From: an uncultured Clostridia bacterium
GTDB taxonomy: Bacteria; Bacillota; Clostridia; TANB77; CAG-508
Direction: 5' to 3'
Length of the DNA: 64,000 bases
Assembly (NCBI GenBank): GCA_934129785.1
Contig: CAKOWW010000004.1
Span: 36,103 to 100,102, forward strand
Shown here piece by piece: positions 51,397 to 60,056 of this stretch; the first letter of the stretch is position 1; each line of letters starts with the position of its first letter. Below the pieces are notes generated by a model, which was not told where the DNA came from, did no database searches, and saw nothing but the letters and a program-made list of their open reading frames with translations. The position numbers and the translations under genes are program-made.

Positions 51397-53063
51397 AAAA
51401 ACTTGTTAAATATTCCACCTTTATTTGTGTCATTTTTACTATTTTTCTTTATTCCTTTTTTTCTACTATTTTTTATTATTTGATCAATTTTGTCTTCTAC
51501 AAGCTCATCATTATTTTCATTGTCAATTACCACATCTTCTTCATCATCATCGTCATCATCATACTCGTCATCATCATACTCATCGTCATCATACTCATCG
51601 TCATCATACTCGTCGTCATCATACTCGTCGTCATCATACTCATCATCATCGTAATCGTCGTCATCGTACTCATCGTCATCGTACTCATCGTCATTGTACT
51701 CATCGTCATCGTATTCATCGTCGTCGTATTCATCGTCGTCATACTCATCGTCATCATAATCGTCGTCATCATCTTTATAATAATAATCGTCGTCATCAAT
51801 TTCATCATTAGCAATATTTTTATATTCATTTTCTTCTTTTATTTGTGGTAAAATAAAGGTTTCTTCTGGCTCTTCTTCTATTTTATATTCTGATAAATCT
51901 CTTCCTATCTTTTCTGTTACTTCTTCTTGAAATACATTATATATATTTTTTATTCCTTCTATTCTCCAATAATTTGAATTTATAACTGTTACTGCTTTTG
52001 CTTTTATATTTGTTACTTCTTCTTCAAAGTCCTTTTCTTTTTCTTCAATATTTTTAAGATATGTTTTATTATATAGTTCTTTATATGCTTTTTTTGTTGC
52101 TTTGCCTGCAGTTTCTCTTTCTAGCAACTCATATAGGTTTTCTATTTGTTTTATATCTACATCAAAATTTTCGCATGCTTCTTTCATCAGTTTTTCATGA
52201 GCTTTTTTGCCATTTATAACTGTCATTCTTTCATTGTCTAAAAATCCTACTATGTATTCTTTTTCTGCCCTTAAAAATAATAATTTTACGGTAGCATCTC
52301 TATAAAGCTTTTCTGCTCTTGACAATTTTATATCTTCGTTATTTAAGTCATTTAATAATTTTCTAGTTTTATCAAAAATTTTCAAATATAATTCTGCTTC
52401 TTGTTTGGCTATTTTCATTCTTCTGTCAACAGCTTTTTCTATCACCTCTTGATTAAACGGTATTTTTTCATTTTTCCCATTCCTAATCATTGCATTTATG
52501 ACATCTTGTTTTATATTTTCATTATTAGCTTCTACAAAATTTTTCATTCTTTTTGCATCTTCTATATTTATATTTTCGAAAAATTTATTTGCATCTTCTA
52601 CGCTTTTCATATGTTCTGTTTCTGCTGTTCTTCTATTTCGTGCATATTTGTTTCTTTCTTTTTGTCTTTGTGTAAATATAACTAGAGATTTTACGTAACT
52701 TTCTCTTAGTTCTCTCATTTTTTCGTTGTTTTTTTCTAGTACATTTTCTATTTTTTGTAGCTTTATATCTAATGTATTTGGATTTTCTCCTAAATCGCTA
52801 AATATTTTATTTCTTTCATTTTCAAGTTCTATATTTGATTCGTGCAATTTTGCTTGTTTGGCTTGCATTGTTTCGATTTCATTTGCTATTTCATCAAATT
52901 TTAAAATTATTTTTTCTTCTTCATCTGTTGTTTTTTGATATTCTTTTATTTCTTGTATTATGGTTCCATAATTTTCATAATTTGTTTTCAAGTTGTTTTC
53001 TTTTGTAAATCCAAAAATCTTTTCAAAGTATCTCTCTAAGACAATTGCACTTCTTTCATACAT
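51387..53063 (-). CDS. Coiled-coil protein with an acidic DDDEY repeat tract
   Basis: No family is recognised. The 558-residue protein is helical and charged for about 400 residues (coiled-coil stretches such as IANEIETMQAKQAKLHESN), then has an extreme acidic tract of repeated DDDEY/DDDDY units at about residues 425-507, and a lysine-rich C terminus (KKGIKKNSKNDTNKGG) ending FNKFFKK. The ATG at 53063 is chosen from GGGGG eight bases upstream. The acidic tract is encoded by a 15-base tandem array and may vary in length. No signal peptide is seen. It could bind cations or basic proteins. Confidence 0.7.
   Translation of the reverse strand: MYERSAIVLERYFEKIFGFTKENNLKTNYENYGTIIQEIKEYQKTTDEEEKIILKFDEIANEIETMQAKQAKLHESNIELENERNKIFSDLGENPNTLDIKLQKIENVLEKNNEKMRELRESYVKSLVIFTQRQKERNKYARNRRTAETEHMKSVEDANKFFENINIEDAKRMKNFVEANNENIKQDVINAMIRNGKNEKIPFNQEVIEKAVDRRMKIAKQEAELYLKIFDKTRKLLNDLNNEDIKLSRAEKLYRDATVKLLFLRAEKEYIVGFLDNERMTVINGKKAHEKLMKEACENFDVDIKQIENLYELLERETAGKATKKAYKELYNKTYLKNIEEKEKDFEEEVTNIKAKAVTVINSNYWRIEGIKNIYNVFQEEVTEKIGRDLSEYKIEEEPEETFILPQIKEENEYKNIANDEIDDDDYYYKDDDDDYDDDEYDDDEYDDDEYDDDEYNDDEYDDDEYDDDDYDDDEYDDDEYDDDEYDDDEYDDDEYDDDEYDDDDDDEEDVVIDNENNDELVEDKIDQIIKNSRKKGIKKNSKNDTNKGGIFNKFFKK
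51546..51780. repeat. 15-base tandem repeat array in a coding region
   Basis: About 13-15 copies of a 15-base unit (plus strand TCATCATACTCATCG with variants TCGTCATCATACTCG) encode the DDDEY tract. Third-base changes (GAT/GAC) are common, so copies are of various ages. Confidence 0.85.
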
Positions 53064-53114
53064 TTTATGAGCCCCCATTTTTCTACAATTTTCTCTATTA
53101 TATAAGATATATGC

Positions 53115-53143
53115 TAAAAAGTCTAGCTTTTACTAGACTTTTC
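53115..53143 (-). terminator. Terminator after the Mbeg1-like gene
   Basis: AAAAGTCTAG, loop CTTTTA, CTAGACTTTT, with T/A runs on both sides. It is the first strong hairpin met by the minus-strand transcript after 53275. Confidence 0.8.
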
Positions 53144-53169
53144 ATTATATTTTGTTACTGGTTTATGGG

Positions 53170-53260
53170 TTTGATAAAATTTTCAAGAGAAATCCTTGAT
53201 ATATAAGCTTTGAATGAAATGACGAATGCGAATGAAAAAATTTTAGAAATTCTATGCAGT
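53170..53260. repeat. Half copy of the palindromic repeat element
   Basis: Bases 53188-53260 match the minus strand of 8962-9034 almost exactly (core GAAATCCTTGATATATAAGC, then GAATGAAATGACGAATG and TTTTAGAAATTCTATGCAGT), with a few differences. The flank TTTGATAAAATTTTCAA also matches the left end of the full copy. The copy stops 15 bases from the end of the Mbeg1-like gene. Confidence 0.85.
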
Positions 53261-53274
53261 GTACCAACTATATT

Positions 53275-54360
53275 TTATCTTTTAATTCTAGGCCTTTTTA
53301 TTGTAATTTGGTCTTTTCCAATTCTAAAAAGCTCATTTACTGTTCTTATCACCATTTCTTTACTTTTAGGATCTAAATTTTGATATGTTGATATCATTAT
53401 CTTAGCACTTGAAAACCAGTTACTACTTATTTCAGACATAGTTTCTGCTTTTGTTGCATTTAAAATTTCGAACAAAGTATCAAAAAAATTACTTCTCTGC
53501 TCTGGACTAACTTCTTTTAACCAGTTTGTAATTGTCTTATCTATAAACTCACTTGAATTTGTTAAATTTGTTTCAACAAACTTGTCTCCCAATACTTGCC
53601 ATGAATATAAATCATGTTGCATTATTCCAGTTTGAGTACTTTTTAATATTGTTGTTTTTTCTTCATGATTTAACAATCTTCCTATTATTGAAGTTTGTGG
53701 TATGTATGTATGAACCCTGTCTAATATTTGTTTATATTCTTTGCTATTTACAATCTTATCGCAAAATCCAGGTCCATCATTATTATAAACATTTACAATT
53801 CTTTTTTTAGTTTTTTCACTGCAAAATGCTGATGCATATACAGCTAAGTTTCCGCCTTTTGAATGTCCACCAACTCGTATTTTTCCTTTATATTTTTTTG
53901 CTATTTTTTCTAAATATTCCACTGCATCTGTCTGTGCTGGCACAAGTTCACTAAAACTCATATTAAAATCTTCTTTCCAGCCCACTATGGTGTTATCTGT
54001 TCCTCTATATGCCACATATATTGTATCATCAGGCATTAATATTGTTATTGCTGAAAATTGTTTTTCCTCTTTAAAGTCGATTTTATTTACATAGTCTGTA
54101 ACTTGCATTTTTCCAAATCTTACACTGTTTGCCAAAACTGGAAATAATTTTTTATCATCACTTATTAAAATTTTTCCTTCATTGTCTATTTTTTTATACC
54201 TTTCATATGCCTCTTTTATTGTAATTATTTCATTTTCTTCAATTGCTCCATCAAATGGAAAGTATGACAAACGTGCTAATATTAAATTATCTATTTCATT
54301 AAATTCTACTTTTTCTAATGATATATCTCTCCAGTCCATATAATCAAATATATTTGCCAT
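53275..54360 (-). CDS. Mbeg1-like (DUF2974) lipase-fold protein
   Basis: A 361-residue alpha/beta-hydrolase of the Mbeg1-like/DUF2974 family found in many Clostridia. The nucleophile elbow is VGGHSKGGNLAVYA, and the Asp region includes NNDGPGF. YVAYRGTDNTIVGWKEDF is a family hallmark. No signal peptide or membrane helix is seen, so it is cytoplasmic. The substrate is unknown. It lies 21 bases after the other hydrolase gene, in one operon. Confidence 0.88.
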   Translation of the reverse strand: MANIFDYMDWRDISLEKVEFNEIDNLILARLSYFPFDGAIEENEIITIKEAYERYKKIDNEGKILISDDKKLFPVLANSVRFGKMQVTDYVNKIDFKEEKQFSAITILMPDDTIYVAYRGTDNTIVGWKEDFNMSFSELVPAQTDAVEYLEKIAKKYKGKIRVGGHSKGGNLAVYASAFCSEKTKKRIVNVYNNDGPGFCDKIVNSKEYKQILDRVHTYIPQTSIIGRLLNHEEKTTILKSTQTGIMQHDLYSWQVLGDKFVETNLTNSSEFIDKTITNWLKEVSPEQRSNFFDTLFEILNATKAETMSEISSNWFSSAKIMISTYQNLDPKSKEMVIRTVNELFRIGKDQITIKRPRIKR

Positions 54361-54381
54361 TTTAATTGCTCCTTTTTACTT

Positions 54382-55272
54382 TTAGTTTTCTTTTACAAAT
54401 TCAATTATTTGTTCAGCTAATATTTCATGCTTACCAGCATAACTATGGTCTGCTCCATCTATATAATCTATATCTTTGTTTTTATTTTCAAGTTTGTTAC
54501 TTACTATTGACACTAATTCATCAGCTTTTTGTAAAATCATTTCATTCACATTTCCCCATCTCATAAATAATGGCTTATCAATTTTGTTTAGTATTTCTAA
54601 ATTGCTATCTTCACTGTAATTTGCAAAATTAATTGATTGGTTGTCTCTAGCATATCTTAAAAAACTTTTTACACTTATTGGGTGAATAAATGATTCTTTT
54701 GGCATTAGGTGCATCTCCTTGCCTTCTTGTTCCTTTTCTTCAGCTAGTCTTAAATAACTTGTATAATTTTCCCTTAAATAAATTTTTATAGCTGTTGGTA
54801 TGTCTATTAGTGAAAGCAATATTATTCCTTTTATGCATTCTAAAATATCGTTTTCTTGTTCTTCTTGTAATTCATTATATGTGTATACTATTTTTGTACA
54901 ACCTAAACTATGTCCTTGTAAGTATATTTTAGTATATCCCATTTCTTTAAGCTTTATTATTGCTCCTACTATGTCTTCATATCCTTCTGTTACATCTTCA
55001 TATGAAGTTCCCGCTAGCATTTTTTCTTTTCCATTTCCAGTGTCTTTTTCAATGTATTTTACAAGTTCGCTTCCCCTGTTATTAAAGCAAAAATAGTCTA
55101 TTCCATTTTCATTTGTTTTTTTTGCTATTGTTGTTTCTCTTTCTTTTAAACAATTACTGCTCATTCCATGTACTGATAATATTATTTTTTCACTTTTTTG
55201 ATTGCTTTCAGATTGATATAAAAATCCATTTAGTTTTACACCATCTGTTGCAATAAAGTTTACTCTTTTCAT
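54382..55272 (-). CDS. Alpha/beta hydrolase
   Basis: A 296-residue hydrolase. The oxyanion region is LSVHGMSSN, the nucleophile elbow GHSLGC, and the end carries a His in DGADHSYAG. It looks like a serine esterase or lipase without a signal peptide. CCTTCC (GGAAGG on minus) lies before the ATG. It forms an operon with the Mbeg1-like gene. Its natural substrate is unknown. Confidence 0.85.
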   Translation of the reverse strand: MKRVNFIATDGVKLNGFLYQSESNQKSEKIILSVHGMSSNCLKERETTIAKKTNENGIDYFCFNNRGSELVKYIEKDTGNGKEKMLAGTSYEDVTEGYEDIVGAIIKLKEMGYTKIYLQGHSLGCTKIVYTYNELQEEQENDILECIKGIILLSLIDIPTAIKIYLRENYTSYLRLAEEKEQEGKEMHLMPKESFIHPISVKSFLRYARDNQSINFANYSEDSNLEILNKIDKPLFMRWGNVNEMILQKADELVSIVSNKLENKNKDIDYIDGADHSYAGKHEILAEQIIEFVKEN

Positions 55273-55435
55273 TTTTATTACCTTCCTTTTTTGGAGTTTC
55301 TACATGCTTATTATATACTAACTTTTTATAAGTTTCAACAAATATTTCTTTGAAAATAATATAGATTTTTATTTATAAATATGAATAAATTAATATTAGA
55401 ATTCCTAAACTAGATTTAAAAATTTGCATAAAAAA

Positions 55436-55790
55436 ATAGAGTAAATCTGTAAGCCGGGTTCTGTCTTTCAAAATAGTCATTTATCTAGAATAAGTATTGC
55501 TACTTATTTCAAGCCACTCAGGTAAAGAAGGCGCCGAGCAGGCTTAATCTTCTTCATTTAGGTGTTGCTCCAGATGGGGTTTACACTGACCCATTATGTC
55601 ACCATAACGGCGGTGAGCTCTTACCTCGCCTTTTCACCCTTACCTTGAAAAACAAGGCGGTTATTTTCTGTTGCACTTTCCTTAAGGTCACCCTCACTAG
55701 ACGTTATCTAGCATCTTTGCTCTATGGAGCCCGGACTTTCCTCTCGTAAATCCTTTCGGATTTTACCAGCGACTATTCAATTTACTCTAT
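55436..55790 (-). ncRNA. rnpB: RNase P RNA
   Basis: The RNA cleaves 5' leaders from precursor tRNAs. On the minus strand the conserved GAGGAAAGTCCGGGCTCC (55727-55746 region) lies near the 5' end and the terminal ACAGAACCCGGCTTACAG near the 3' end. The ends ATAGAGTAAAT and ATTTACTCTAT pair as helix P1, which sets the limits. Length about 355 nt. Internal conserved sequence GTGTAAACCCCATCTGGAGC is also seen. Confidence 0.95.
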
Positions 55791-55801
55791 TTGCTATTAT
55801 A

Positions 55802-56722
55802 TCATATATTATCAATCTCTTCTAGTAAATTTTGATATTTTATTAAAAAAACTGATGAATTTTTCAAATTAACAGCATTTTGTAATTCATTTAACATTAC
55901 ATAACATTTATTTACTCTATATTGTTTTGTTTTATCTATGCTTGTATTTGATAATAATTTAGAATAATTTTCTTCTGCCTGTTTCACATTTTGAGCTATT
56001 TCATCCCATTTATCTTGATCTAATTTTGAATATGCCTTAAAAATTTCTGATTTTGTTTTTACTGCAATTTTTTCTATTTCATCATCTGTGACTTTTTCTA
56101 TAAATTTAGGTATATATTCATATATTTCACTTAATGTAGCTAAAGTTTCCTGCTTGTTTTCAGATTTTGCATTAATTGTTAATTGATCAAATTTTTTATT
56201 AAATCCTAGCACATCTTCTTTTGCTACATTTAATTTATATAAATCAATTGTTATTGTTGGTAAAGATAAATATAGTCCTTCCACTTCTGTTTTAATATTG
56301 TTCCAGTCTATTTGCTCTGTATTTGTTAATACTCCCGATTCTTCTAATTCATATTTTTCGCTGTTACTCGCTTCATTAGAATTTGTACCTTGATTTCCTG
56401 AGCTTCCACTTTGTTCACTTGATATAGAATCTCCTGAACTTGAACTAGAACTTGAAGAGCCAGATGAATTTGATTCCCCTTGACTTTGTTTAGCTTCTGA
56501 TTGTTCTGAAATTTCACTTACAGATATATTATAATTCCTAGTTTCAATATTATTCATGTTATTAAATAATTTTTCTATTTTGCCTTCTAAAAACTCCACT
56601 TCTGAATTGCCTTTTTCTTTGTCTTCGTTTTTGTTTCCTTCACTTATATTTTGCCATAAAACTATTACTATTGTTATGACTACAATAATTAGAAACAAAT
56701 ATGCCATTTTTTTATACTTCAT
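55802..56722 (-). CDS. Unrecognised membrane-anchored protein with a serine-rich linker
   Basis: No family is recognised. The 306-residue protein has an N-terminal membrane helix (MAYLFLIIVVITIVIVLW), a Ser/Gly/Gln-rich linker at about residues 80-125 (SSGSSSSSSSSGDSISS), and a C-terminal helical domain of about 170 residues with regularly spaced charged residues. It is probably anchored with its domain outside the cell. AAGAAGTGAGG lies upstream of the ATG. It is followed closely by rnpB in the same direction. Confidence 0.7.
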   Translation of the reverse strand: MKYKKMAYLFLIIVVITIVIVLWQNISEGNKNEDKEKGNSEVEFLEGKIEKLFNNMNNIETRNYNISVSEISEQSEAKQSQGESNSSGSSSSSSSSGDSISSEQSGSSGNQGTNSNEASNSEKYELEESGVLTNTEQIDWNNIKTEVEGLYLSLPTITIDLYKLNVAKEDVLGFNKKFDQLTINAKSENKQETLATLSEIYEYIPKFIEKVTDDEIEKIAVKTKSEIFKAYSKLDQDKWDEIAQNVKQAEENYSKLLSNTSIDKTKQYRVNKCYVMLNELQNAVNLKNSSVFLIKYQNLLEEIDNI

Positions 56723-56877
56723 AAAATTTTTTCCTCACTTCTTTTATTTGATTTAGTATATATGTATATCAACTTTTTACTAGTATTTACATTTTCTTTT
56801 TCATTTATTCCTTGTATATTTTTTTTCATATATTTAATACTAATAAATAAAAGATAATTTTACACAGGAGTTGTTTT

Positions 56878-57159
56878 ATGATTGCAACAATAAATTTATA
56901 TAGCAACAAAAAAGGTGAACTAAATAGATTCTTAAGTAGTTTTTACAACACAGATTTAGAAATTGAAAATAATTTAAATTGGGAAAATAAATATAAAAAT
57001 CCCATTGAACTAGCTGATTTAATTGGTACATTTGTTGATAACAATGATGACTTTAATATTACTATGTGGATTTGTTTAGATAAGGATTTATTTATTCGTG
57101 TTACTGAAAAAAATGCGAATGATATAATAAAGTACTTATATGAAAGATTTCCATACTAA
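56878..57159 (+). CDS. Unrecognised 93-residue protein
   Basis: No family is recognised. MIATINLYSNKKGELNRFLS begins the protein, and FNITMWICLDKDLFIRVTE lies near the end, suggesting a small alpha/beta fold. CAGGAGTT is seven bases before the ATG. It converges with dtd. Confidence 0.65.
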   Translation: MIATINLYSNKKGELNRFLSSFYNTDLEIENNLNWENKYKNPIELADLIGTFVDNNDDFNITMWICLDKDLFIRVTEKNANDIIKYLYERFPY

Positions 57160-57170
57160 AATAAAAGAAA

Positions 57171-57257
57171 AAAATAGGCTAGTGTTTGAAGTAAATCCTC
57201 CTTGTTAAACTTTTTGTCTAACAATTTGGGTTTACTTCAAAAAAACTAGTCTATTTT
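57171..57257. terminator. Long composite hairpin between convergent genes
   Basis: Nearly the whole stretch is one palindrome: AAAAATAGGCTAGT pairs with ACTAGTCTATTTTT, TTTGAAGTAAA with TTTACTTCAAA, and TTGTTA with TAACAA. It can stop transcription from both sides. Its length of about 87 bases is unusual for a terminator here. Confidence 0.75.
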
Positions 57258-57688
57258 TCTATTATAATTGTTACTGGTCCATCATTTAAAAGACTTACTT
57301 TCATATCTGCTCCGAATATTCCTTTTTCTACTTTTATATCATTTTTTTCGCATTCACTACAAAAATATTCATATAATTCATTTGCCTGTTCTGGCTTTGC
57401 AGCTTCAACAAATGATGGTCTATTTCCATCTTTGCAATTTGCATATAATGTAAATTGTGATACTATTAGGAGCTCTCCATTTACATCTTTTAGAGATAAA
57501 TTCATTTTATCATTTTCATCTGTAAATACTCTTAATTTGCATAATTTTTTTACTAAATAATCTGCATTTTCCTTGGTATCTTCATGTGTTACACCTACTA
57601 ATACCAAAAAACCTTTTCCTATTTTTCCTACTACTTTTTTATCTACTTCAACTTGTGCATTTGCTACCCTTTGTACTACAATTTTCAT
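57251..57688 (-). CDS. dtd: D-aminoacyl-tRNA deacylase
   Basis: It removes D-amino acids, and glycine mischarged on tRNA-Ala, from tRNA. The start MKIVVQRVANAQVEVD, the middle LIVSQFTLYANCKDGNRPSF with the SQFTLY core, and the end with NDGPVTIIIE (the NxGP motif) are canonical. Length is 145 residues. It is four bases after the zinc-ribbon gene, so both are one operon. Its Gly-tRNA proofreading role is notable here because glycine insertion at CGG may be an odd decoding event, but no link is shown. Confidence 0.97.
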   Translation of the reverse strand: MKIVVQRVANAQVEVDKKVVGKIGKGFLVLVGVTHEDTKENADYLVKKLCKLRVFTDENDKMNLSLKDVNGELLIVSQFTLYANCKDGNRPSFVEAAKPEQANELYEYFCSECEKNDIKVEKGIFGADMKVSLLNDGPVTIIIEK

Positions 57689-57691
57689 TTA

Positions 57692-58258
57692 TTAATCTTC
57701 CTTTTCTTCGTTGTCCTTCACATATTCTACATTTGATTCTACTTCAACTGTTTTTTCTAAATTTTCTTTATGTTCATTATTTTCTACTTTTTCTTCACTT
57801 TCATTTGTCTTAGTTTCCTCATTCTCATCTGGTTTGCTTTCTTCATTTTGTGGTTTTTCAACTATCTCTACTTCTTTTGCTGGTTCTTCATCAATTTCTA
57901 ATTTTTCCCCACAATTTGGACAAAAATTATCTTCTTTATTTACTTCTTTAAAACATTTTTTGCATTGTTTTTTATCTCTTAATTTCAAGCATTGAGCTGA
58001 TAAATCGTCTATTTCATCACTTAGCACATCTATTTGTGTGCATAACTCTTCTACCACTTCTTCATTTTCATATTTTTCTTTTAAAACATGTTTTTCATAT
58101 ATTTCTTTACCTATTTTTTGGTATAATCCATTTACTTGATTTTTTAGTTCACCAATTCTTAATTTCATTTTAGTTTCTTTTGCAATTTTTCCTGTTTTAT
58201 CTGCAGTCACTTTATATGCTTCAGAAGCTTTTTTACCTAACATATCTAAAAATTCCAT
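57692..58258 (-). CDS. Coiled-coil and zinc-ribbon protein
   Basis: A 188-residue protein with an N-terminal helical/coiled-coil region of about 100 residues (LGKKASEAYKVTADKTGK), a zinc ribbon (CKKCFKEVNKEDNFCPNCGE) with two CxxC pairs, and a Glu-rich disordered tail. The ATG at 58258 follows AAAGGAG by six bases; one at 58279 is too near. Function is unknown. It sits between gpsA and dtd on the same strand. Confidence 0.72.
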   Translation of the reverse strand: MEFLDMLGKKASEAYKVTADKTGKIAKETKMKLRIGELKNQVNGLYQKIGKEIYEKHVLKEKYENEEVVEELCTQIDVLSDEIDDLSAQCLKLRDKKQCKKCFKEVNKEDNFCPNCGEKLEIDEEPAKEVEIVEKPQNEESKPDENEETKTNESEEKVENNEHKENLEKTVEVESNVEYVKDNEEKED

Positions 58259-58328
58259 AAATTTCTCCTTTAAATTCAATTTAAATAATTTATAACTTTT
58301 ATTTTATTATTAGAAATTTTATAAATAA

Positions 58329-59312
58329 TTATTCACTTTTTCCTTCTCTTGTCATCAAATTTTTTACTGCTGTTTTTGGATCTAACTCATTATATATTAC
58401 TTCATATGCAGTTTCAATTATTGGCATATAAGCATTTTGTCTTTTTCCTAATTCATAAGCTACATCTATATTGTCTATGCTTTCTATTACCATTCCAACT
58501 TCTTTTTTTGCTTCTTCTAATGTTTTTCCTTGACCTATTAATTTTCCTGCTTTTCTGTTTCTACTATGTTCGCTTAAGCAAGTTACAATTAAATCTCCTA
58601 AACCACTTAATCCATAAAAAGTTTCTTTTTTTCCACCAAGACTTACTCCTAGTCTAGAAATTTCTGTTAGTCCTCTTGTTATTAATGCTGCAAAGCTATT
58701 ATCTCCAAGTCCTATTCCTGCAGCTACTCCGGTGCAAAATGCTATTATGTTTTTTAAAGCTCCACCTAATTCAACACCTTTTACATCATCTGTTGTATAA
58801 ATTCTCATTTTTTCTGACATAAATGTTTTTTGTATTAGATTTCTAACTTCTTCATGTTTTGATGCAACTACAAGTACTGTTGGTATTCCTATTGAAACTT
58901 CTTCTGCATGGCTTGGTCCACTTAAAACACCAACTTTTACACCTTCTAATTCTTCTTCAATAACCTCATCTAATGTTTTTAGTGTGTCTTTTTCAAATCC
59001 TTTTGAACATATTATTACTGGTCTATTTCCTACATATTGTTTATATCCTTTAAATATATTTCTTGTAAATTTAGAAGGTGTAACATGTAAAATAATTTCA
59101 CTTCCTTCTAATGCTTCTTCATATGTAGTATAACATTTTATATTTTCTGGTATTACTGCGTCTGGTAAAAACTTACACTTTTTATCTTCATTTATTATTC
59201 TTTTTTCTTCTTCATCAAATGACCATATTTTTACATTATGGCCTTCATTGGCTAGATATATAGAAAGTGCTACTCCCCAACTACCACTGCCTATTACTGT
59301 TATTGTTTTCAT
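58329..59312 (-). CDS. gpsA: Glycerol-3-phosphate dehydrogenase, NAD(P)+
   Basis: It reduces dihydroxyacetone phosphate to sn-glycerol-3-phosphate for phospholipid synthesis. The Rossmann motif is GSGSWGVALSIYLANEGH, with LSGPSHAEEV, GVELGGALKNIIAF (catalytic Lys) and GLSGLGDLIVTC. Length is 327 residues. It follows plsY and der in one operon, a typical arrangement in Clostridia (der-plsY-gpsA). Confidence 0.97.
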   Translation of the reverse strand: MKTITVIGSGSWGVALSIYLANEGHNVKIWSFDEEEKRIINEDKKCKFLPDAVIPENIKCYTTYEEALEGSEIILHVTPSKFTRNIFKGYKQYVGNRPVIICSKGFEKDTLKTLDEVIEEELEGVKVGVLSGPSHAEEVSIGIPTVLVVASKHEEVRNLIQKTFMSEKMRIYTTDDVKGVELGGALKNIIAFCTGVAAGIGLGDNSFAALITRGLTEISRLGVSLGGKKETFYGLSGLGDLIVTCLSEHSRNRKAGKLIGQGKTLEEAKKEVGMVIESIDNIDVAYELGKRQNAYMPIIETAYEVIYNELDPKTAVKNLMTREGKSE

Positions 59313-59394
59313 TTGGTTATATCTCCTTTGTTATTTCTTTTATTACACTCTTTTGTATTTTTATCTTTTTGCTTTATTTTTTATTTATCTTTCT

Positions 59395-60036
59395 CTATTT
59401 TTTTGAGCCTAATCTGTTTTCTGTTCCATTTAGTATTCTTTTAATATTACTTCTATGATTAAATAGAACAATTACTGCTAATATAATACTATAAACAAGA
59501 TATGTTGTTCCCTTTTTGCCTGCTGTTAAAACTGTGTAGTTTTCATTTATAAACAATGTTAATACAGGAAATAATACTGCTGCTCCACATGAGCCTAAAG
59601 ATACTATTCTTGTTAATATCATTAATACTAATGCAAATACCAAACAAATTAATCCTATTTGCCAGTTACTCATTAACAATACTCCTAAAGATGTTGCTAC
59701 ACCTTTTCCTCCTTTAAATTGGAAAAATATTGGAAATGTATGTCCTATAACAACTGCTATCCCTGCTATTTGTACTAATAGTTCTTTATTTGCCCCCTGA
59801 ATCATTTTTCCTAATATTATTGCTATTGATATTGATATAACTCCTTTTAATATGTCACAAATTAGTGTTATTGCAGCAGCTTTTTTGCCTACTGAGCGTA
59901 GCATATTGGTGCTTCCTGCATTTCCACTTCCTTTTTCTCTTACATCAAATCCTGCCATTTTTTTACTTAATATTACTGAGAAGTTTACACTTCCTATTAA
60001 ATACGCAATTATTGCCATAATTATATATGTTGCCAT
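59395..60036 (-). CDS. plsY: Acyl-phosphate glycerol-3-phosphate acyltransferase
   Basis: A membrane enzyme that transfers the acyl group from acyl-phosphate to glycerol-3-phosphate, the first step in phospholipid synthesis. Helices fill most of its 213 residues. Motif 1 is GSGNAGSTNMLR, motif 2 GHTFPIFFQFKGGKG and motif 3 near the C terminus FNHRSNIKRILNGTE. It makes use of the product of gpsA next to it. Confidence 0.97.
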   Translation of the reverse strand: MATYIIMAIIAYLIGSVNFSVILSKKMAGFDVREKGSGNAGSTNMLRSVGKKAAAITLICDILKGVISISIAIILGKMIQGANKELLVQIAGIAVVIGHTFPIFFQFKGGKGVATSLGVLLMSNWQIGLICLVFALVLMILTRIVSLGSCGAAVLFPVLTLFINENYTVLTAGKKGTTYLVYSIILAVIVLFNHRSNIKRILNGTENRLGSKK

Positions 60037-60056
60037 ATTATATCCCTTCTTTCGTT

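Noticed and set aside
51546..51780. CRISPR array
   Set aside because: The repeats are contiguous 15-base units with no spacers and lie in a coding frame.
51425..51851. His-rich, Ile/Val-rich and Met/Thr-rich open frames across the tandem repeat
   Set aside because: They are other-frame readings of the GAT/GAC repeat and have no ribosome site.
55436..55790. tmRNA or tRNA cluster
   Set aside because: The conserved ends and internal blocks fit RNase P RNA; no tRNA-like acceptor end is present, and no tRNA gene was recognised anywhere in the window.
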